The notes beneath the pieces are model-generated. The model was not told the DNA's origin, ran no database searches, and worked only from the letters and a program-made list of their open reading frames with translations. Shown one piece after another: positions 58,146 through 64,000 of a stretch of DNA of 64,000 nt. The DNA lies in contig CM057466.1 in assembly GCA_030035585.1 (NCBI GenBank), positions 114,270,182 to 114,334,181 on the forward strand. The letters run 5' to 3'. A program made the position numbers and the translations under genes. This DNA is from Dugong dugon. Lineage: Eukaryota > Chordata > Mammalia > Sirenia > Dugongidae. How positions within the stretch are numbered: position 1 is the stretch's first letter; the number at the start of each line of letters is the position of its first letter.

Positions 58146-59077
58146 ACTTTGTATGAAAGGAAGATGGTTTTCCTCTTCTGGTCTATTATCTAGTATCTAA
58201 TTAGCTATGTTGTAGAACATACCTACCTAAATCACCCACAGGGCAAATAACTTTGTTCCAATGCTCTACTGATAATCCAGAAAAAAGCTTACAGTCAGGT
58301 GAAACTTTAAACTTTCTTCCTTTAGAACCTTAATATCCTTCCCTGTTAGGTTATCATTATGAGTCAGGGAAGATTTGGTTTTATTTTTGGCCATCTGACC
58401 ACAAAACAAAGTGTTCATGGAAAGAAACTGTCTCAGACAGTAAGCAGTTATATGATGAGGGATACGGCTGGAAAGAGAGAATATCCTCTTAATAACGAGA
58501 AGAGAGAGAGCTGAAAATGGACAAAACAAAGCTCATTCTAAGCCCTGAAGGAAATCAGATAGACCCTTAAAGAAATCACGCTGCATGTGAATGACATGTA
58601 AATAACAAAGCAACACGCATGATCTAAAGGACTTTGCGTGTCCTTTCAGTGGCTGATGATCCTGGTGAAGTGAGGAACAGATGGATGAAGAATAAACAAC
58701 AGCATTCTGTTGTTTGTTGGGTGGGATTTGATTTGAGAGCTGAGTCCATAAGGATAAGACCAAGTCAAGGAGGCATCCTTATTCTTGTACGAAACAAAGG
58801 AATGTAAAGTGATGAAGTCATTCCAGAGGGTGTCTGGAGAAGGCCCAGGCATGCAGATGTGTTACTGAAAAGCATTACAAAAGGATTTTAAGGGTTCTAA
58901 GGAAATAAAGTTGAAAGTTTCACCTTAGTATATAAGCTTTTTCCCAATTATCAGTAGAGCACTGGAACAAAGTTATTGCCCAGTGGGTGATTTAGGTAGA
59001 AGTGTTCTACAACATAACTAAGTAGATACCAGATAATAGACCAGCAAAGTAAAGCCATCCCCCCTTCATACAGCTTT
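58146..59077. repeat. Inverted duplication with about 197-bp arms and 536-bp spacer
   Basis: The arm at 58146-58342 matches the reverse complement of 58879-59077 along its whole length by eye at roughly 80-85 percent. Exact shared runs include tggtctattatct, gctctactgataat and tacctaaatcaccca. The arms are not a repeat family I recognise, and the spacer is also unique. It may be an unnamed DNA transposon with long terminal inverted repeats, or a local inverted segmental duplication. Confidence 0.8.
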
Positions 59078-59209
59078 GGGAGCCTTCTACGTGGACGGGA
59101 CAACTAACTCTCAAGGCATCCATTGACACATTAAAGCAGCTTTGAGCTGATTGGATTTTCCTACACATTTTACAAACATAAAGTCCATTTCATTAGGGGC
59201 AACACAGAA
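59078..59209. other. Single-copy DNA
   Basis: Nothing recognised. Confidence 0.45.
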
Positions 59210-59455
59210 GAGTGGATATAACGTGTGCTTTCATCCATGACAAACAGGAGTTGAAACGCAGGTCTTACAACCTGTGTTAACACAGCCAGGTCGCTTAGCC
59301 TCTCCCACCTTTACGCTGCGCATCTGTAAAACGGCAATATTAGTAGCTGGCCCAAGTTTATTATTTGGATTGAAAGGGCTGATACATGTAAAACACATAG
59401 CCTAGTGTTGGGTGCTTATTAGACCCTTAATAAATAGTTCCTTCCTCACTATCTA
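59210..59455 (+). repeat. MIR SINE, near full length
   Basis: Ordered sense MIR blocks: cagccaggtcgcttagcctc, gcgcatctgtaaaacggcaa, gggctgatacatgtaaaaca, cttattagacccttaataaa tag. Confidence 0.8.
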
Positions 59456-60649
59456 ATCAATCAATTACAAAATGTAGCACAGAATCTAGATTTGGGGGTG
59501 GGTTATGAAATGGGCTTTTCCAGTCTCTATAAATCGGTCAAGAATTAACTCCCAGGTTTGTGATACTGAGGTTGGGAAATCCAGACCAAGAAAATCTCAT
59601 CAGCTCTGAGTGCCTCACTTTCCTTTGCATCTGAGGGAAATGTTTAGGACATTTTTCCCTCTATAAAGGCTTTGCCACCCTCACCAGCCAATCAGAAGCA
59701 AGAACTTTCTGTGCAAAAGCAGGTCAACCCTGGTGCTTGTTGATAAAAACCTTCTACTTAATAATAGTATCATTATTCACATTACAAAGTAATATCTGAG
59801 CCTACAAGAGCAACATGGCAGGCAATTTGCTATGAAATTCCACTTCACTAGGTTTCTTTTGCAAACTTTCAAAGTTTTACATTCCAAGATATTAAAAAAA
59901 GCAATATTTTAATGCAATTTGAGCAGTTACTTTAATATATTTCTTATAATGTGCCATGTAGGTCAAGCTTATTTATCCTATGCTTATTTTATTTATCAAT
60001 AGCTTATTTTGTTTGCAAGTGAGGGCAGTCCAGTCCAAACTAGTTTATGCAAGAAGGGTACTTTTATTAGCTCAAGTAACCAAACCACAGACAGTTTACC
60101 TGTAGAATAGGGATGACTGGATATAGAAAATGGATATTTCCACGGTCTATCTTTTTTGGGTGGAGTTGGAGAGTGGTGAAATAAGAACCCATATTTGTCC
60201 AACCTGTCTCATTTTCTCTTGCGGGTAGAGAAGGATAATATATATGACCATCCCCAGGAGAACCACATGGTTGGACTGGGGAAGGGACAGTTTTATCAAA
60301 GAACCTGTCTGGGTGGACAGAACAATAATTATCCTCTAACTACGTCATTTTATTCTCATCCGCAAAACTTACCAAATGTTGTAGAGTTATTTTAAGTACA
60401 AATGTTAAATTATAATACGGCCATAAGAGAAGATCCAATCTGGGTTTGAGATTTTTCAATCTACCTCTAATCAACGTGACTAAATATTAAGATCCAGGGA
60501 GATGTTGAACTACATCTCAACAACCATTCATCATTTGTTCTTGGTGTTTCTATTCTCACCCTTGAAGTTCTTGGTGCTGTGGAGTTTTGCAGAAACAATC
60601 CGCTTTATCTAGTGGATAAATCAATAGCAAATCTTTTTTCCCTTAATAC
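59456..60649. other. Single-copy AT-rich DNA
   Basis: No recognised repeat over 1.2 kb. Nothing coding is recognised up to the candidate exon. Confidence 0.4.
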
Positions 60650-60773
60650 CTGAGAAACAAAGTCCTCAGAAGTCCCAATGTGCTTTTTGGTGAACCAGAT
60701 TAAAGCTCGTCCACCATAAATCATCCCTACAAGTCTGCTGATGAGTTCTGAAATGACCGATACCTTCATGGCA
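60650..60773 (-). other. Candidate protein-coding exon (unidentified)
   Basis: A 124-bp minus-strand segment is bounded by an acceptor-like ttacag (just above 60773) and a donor-like ctcag|gtatta (just below 60650). It encodes 41 codons without a stop: AMKVSVISELISRLVG, then MIYGGRALIWFTKKH, then IGTSEDFVSQ. Intron phases would be 2 and 0. The middle is hydrophobic and protein-like, and the open frame extends to 60605-60844. Against it: the polypyrimidine tract is poor, and a donor-like gtaagtat lies on the plus strand at 60775-60783. I cannot match it to a known protein; it may be a pseudogene piece or chance. Confidence 0.25.
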
Positions 60774-61341
60774 CTGTAAGTATTTCTCTTGCTTGCGTGA
60801 TCTTCTTTGGTAGTTGTCCTTCCCTCCTCAGACCAGCCACACAAACTACGCTTGCTGAGAGCCCCTGAATGCTGCTTTATTGAATGATCCTTATAAAGTC
60901 TACATTTGGAAAATGATGCTAAAATGACTTTACCTTTGTGAATGGAGAAAATTTAATGAAACAAAACTAAAATATTTAGCATAGCCAATTATTGAACTGG
61001 TGGTTAATTATAACTACTTTTACTTATTTGAAGGTTCTATAAAATGTCTTTTTAAGTTATAGGGTGTATATTAGTATGCAAAATACGAAACGTTAGAAGA
61101 AATTCTATCACCTGAAAATGTTGAGCTCTTCTAAATTTTACCAAACCAACAACAGTTTCCGATTTGGCATATTCTTTAGATATAATGACGTACATTTTAT
61201 GATATAAAACGACTGCATGATATTTAAAACTCTATAAGTCATAAAAAAGAATGCAAAATCACCATACATAAAGTGGTCCAAAAATAACCAGTATTACCAC
61301 TTTATGTTTCATCTAGTGATCTAGGCACTATCACACAACTT
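60774..61341. other. Single-copy AT-rich DNA
   Basis: Nothing recognised. Confidence 0.45.
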
Positions 61342-61900
61342 AAAATTTTTTAATTTTTTTCATTTTGACGTAATTATAGATTCGCAGGAAGTTGTAAAAA
61401 CAAACAAACAAAACAAAACGTATAGGGAGAGCTCTTGTACCCTTCACCAGACTCCCCCAGTGGAAGCATCTTGCATACTATCTTGACAATACAATCTGAG
61501 CTTGTTCAGATGATCAAATGAGTTTATTCAGATTTCACCAGCTTTACAAGCATGCATTTGTGTGTTTGTTGTGTGTGTGTATTCTATGCACGTTTATTAC
61601 AGGTGTCCATTTGTGTAACCACAGCCATACTCAGGATCCAGAGCTGCACCATCAGCACAAGGCTCCATCATGCTGTCTCTTATATCAACATGCCTCTCTT
61701 CCATCTTTAACCCTTGACAATCACTGATCTGATTTCTATCTCTATAATTTTGGTATTTTAAGAGTGTTATAAAAATGGGATCATACACTCATCATATCCT
61801 CGGTAGACTTTAGAGACTGGCTTTTTTCCGGATAATGCCCTTGAGATCCTTCTAAGTGGCTGCATGCATCAATACTCTGTTCTTTTTTTACTGATGAGTA

Positions 61901-62123
61901 GTATTCCATGGAAGGAGCCCTGCTGGTACAGTGGTTAAGTGCTCGGTTGCTAACTGAAAGGTCAGAGATTAGAACCCACCAGCAGCTCTGCAGGAGAAAG
62001 ATGTGGCAGTCTGCTTCCATAAAAATTACAGCCTTGGAAATCAGATGGGGCCATTTTACTCTGTTCTATCAGGTTGCTATGAGTCGGAATCGACCCGATG
62101 GGAATGAGTTTGGTATTCCATGG
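61901..62123 (+). repeat. AfroSINE (long type) with perfect 11-bp target duplication
   Basis: The SINE at 61912-62112 (aaggagccctgctggtacag ... gatgggaatgagtttg) is flanked by gtattccatgg at 61901-61911 and 62113-62123, within L1. Confidence 0.95.
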
Positions 62124-62139
62124 TAGTGGTATTCCACGG

Positions 62140-63045
62140 TTTAACCACTCATGTATTGAGAGACGTTTTGGTTGTTTCTGAATTTTGGCTAATACAAATA
62201 AAAGTACCATGAACAATTTTATACAGGTTTTTGTGTGGACATAAGTCTTCGTTTCTCCGGGATAAACACGCAAGAGTGTAATTGCTGGGTCATATGGTAG
62301 TTGGATAGTTGGTTGTTTTTAAGCAACTGCCAAACCGTTTTTGCCAGGTGGCAGTACCATTTTACATTCTCACCAGCAATGTCCGAGAGAGCCAGTTTCT
62401 CTGCATCCTTGCCAGCATTTTGGAGTAGTCTTTATTTTTTTCTTTGTTTCTTTTTATTTTCTTTTATTTAGCCATTCTGATAGTTGTGCAGTGATACTGT
62501 TGGACTTGATCGGCACTTCCCTAGTGGCTAATGATGTTGAACATCTTTTCATGTGTTTCTTTTCTATCTGTATGTCCTCTTCAGTGAAATGTTTGGTTTT
62601 TGCCCAATTTCTAATTGGATTGTTTCTTTTTTTACTGTTTAGTTTTGGTAGTTCTTTGTAAATTCTAGGTACAAGTTCTTTGTCAGGTAAATGACTCGAA
62701 AATATTTTCTCCTAGTTTGTAGCTTCTCCTTTCATTCTTTTAAGAGGTCTTTTGCAGAACAAAAATCTTTCATTTTGATGAGATGGAGTTTATCGGACTT
62801 TCCTTTTGTGGATCATGCGTTTGATGTCGTCTCAGAACTCTTCACCTTGTTTGATGTCCTAAGATTTTCTCCTTTTTTTCCAAAATTTGTATAATTTTAT
62901 ATTTTATATCTAAGTCCAGGATCCATTTTGAGTCAATTATGTATTGGGTGTGAGGTTTAGTTGGAGATTCATTGTTTTTGCCTTTGGATTCCCAATTACT
63001 CCAGTACTATTTATTGAAAAGGCTTTCTCTCAGCATGTTATAATG
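62140..63045 (-). pseudogene. L1 ORF2 C-terminal remnant
   Basis: Nucleotide order matches the C-terminal third of L1 ORF2, downstream of the RT domain, but the minus-strand frames are broken by stops and indels. No endonuclease or RT motif is within the window copy. Confidence 0.75.
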
Positions 63046-63171
63046 AAGATCTCCCAACGCTATTAATATTTTTTTTAATTTAATATTGTGGGCTGCATAT
63101 TATTTGATTGTATTAAGGTTTAAAATTCTTTTAATTGTTATTTACTAACTAGATAGTAGATAAGAATTGTC
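63046..63171. other. Single-copy AT-rich spacer between two L1 pieces
   Basis: Nothing recognised. Confidence 0.45.
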
Positions 63172-64000
63172 TTAGATGAAGGGAATGACAGCACACACTA
63201 CAGGGGAAGTCAGCACAACTGGACTAAACCAAAGCTAAGAAGTTTCCTGAATACAATGAAACACTTTGAGGGACAGAGTAGCAGGGGTAGGGGTCTGGGG
63301 ACCACGCCTTCAGGGGACATCTAGGTCAATTGGTATAACAAAGCTTATTAAGAAAATGTTCTGCATCCTACTTCAGTGAGTGGCATCTGGGGTCTTAAAA
63401 GCTTCCAAGCTGCCATCTAAGATGCATCAATTGGTCCCAACCACCTAGAGTAAAGGAGAATGAAGAACACCAAAGACACAAGGAAAGTATTAGCCCAAGA
63501 GACAGAAAGGGCCACATAAACCAGAGACTTCATCAGCCTGAGACCAGAAGAACTAGACGGTGCCTGGCTACCACCAATGACCGCCCTGACAGGGAACACA
63601 ACAGAGAGTCCCGGATGGAGCAGGAGAAAGGTGGGGTGCAGAACTCAAATTCTAGTAAGAAGACCAGACTTAATGGTCTGACTGAGACTGGAGGAATCCT
63701 GGAAAGCATGGCCCCTGGATTCTCTATTAGCTCAGAACTAAAACATTTCTGAGGCCAACTCTTCAGACAAGGATTGGACTGGACTGTGGGACATAAAGTG
63801 ATACTCATGAGGAGTGTTCCTCTTAGCTCAAGTAGATCCAAGAGACTAAACAGGCAGCTTCTGTCCAGAGGTGAGATGGGAGGGTAGAGAGGGTTAGGAG
63901 GGGGTTGAATGGACATGGGGAATCAGGGGTGGAAAGGACGACTGTGCTGTCACAGTATGGGGAGAGCAATTGGGGTCACATAACAATGTATGTATTAAAT
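63172..64000 (+). mobile_element. Afrotherian (elephant-type) L1 3' UTR, continuing past the window
   Basis: Contains aggggaagtcagcacaactg, ctggggtcttaaaagcttcc, aaaccagagacttcatcagc and tggtctgactgagactggag, the ordered blocks of the L1 3' UTR abundant in elephant. The middle matches 23100-23450. The poly(A) end lies beyond base 64000. Confidence 0.8.

Larger units (their letters stand above)
61342..63045 (-). mobile_element. L1M LINE, 3' UTR and C-terminal ORF2, split by an AfroSINE
   Basis: On the plus strand the order is that of an inverted L1M: 3' UTR (cgtaattatagattcgcagg; catcagcacaaggctccatc), then ORF2 C-terminal part (gaccattttacattctcacc-like block at 62355; gctaatgatgttgaacatct; attttctcctagtttgtagc; ctaagtccaggatccatttt). 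The element ends at 63045 and is 5' truncated. A young AfroSINE sits at 61912-62112. Confidence 0.85.

Overview
This window looks like non-coding nuclear DNA from an afrotherian mammal, most probably an elephant. The diagnostic signal is about 25 copies of AfroSINE (head ggagccctggtggc, tail with GACTC-rich and TTTGG-rich blocks), together with BovB-like RTE LINEs, a tRNA-Gly-headed SINE that shares its body with the RTE 5' region, and L1 3' UTRs of the kind common in elephant. Older pan-mammalian repeats (L1M, L2, MIR, MaLR-type LTRs, Tigger, hAT and piggyBac-like DNA elements) sit underneath. No intact protein-coding gene, rRNA gene, tRNA gene or CRISPR array was found. The species call rests on repeat families recalled from knowledge, not on a database search.

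Layout. 1-8.3 kb: L1M 3' end, an internally deleted RTE, an L2 piece, a near full-length decayed RTE (2864-5990, minus), a solitary LTR with a perfect 5-bp target duplication (6233-6709) and two opposed L1 3' ends. 8.3-14.3 kb: single-copy DNA around a cluster of three different DNA transposons (Tigger 11313-11820, hAT 11838-12026, piggyBac-like 12033-12772), then a repeat-free block that may be conserved non-coding DNA. 14.3-27.8 kb: SINEs, RTE pieces, and a young L1 nested in an old L1M with a 21-bp target duplication. 27.8-28.8 kb: a long TG-rich simple-sequence tract. 28.8-30.7 kb: a repeat-free block that may be regulatory. 30.7-49.1 kb: dense SINE, L2, RTE, LTR and L1 debris, including a 5'-inverted RTE, a SINE within a SINE and a SINE inside a microsatellite. 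49.1-52.5 kb: the longest repeat-free stretch, with retained CpGs and homeobox-like TAAT cores. 52.5-64 kb: SINEs, further repeat-free blocks, an inverted duplication of otherwise unique DNA (58146-58342 against 58879-59077), a weak candidate exon on the minus strand (60650-60773), and L1 sequence to the window end.

No set of genes here works together. The working content is selfish DNA plus several long single-copy blocks that resemble the enhancer-bearing deserts or large introns around developmental genes. That regulatory reading is inference; a multi-species alignment would decide it.
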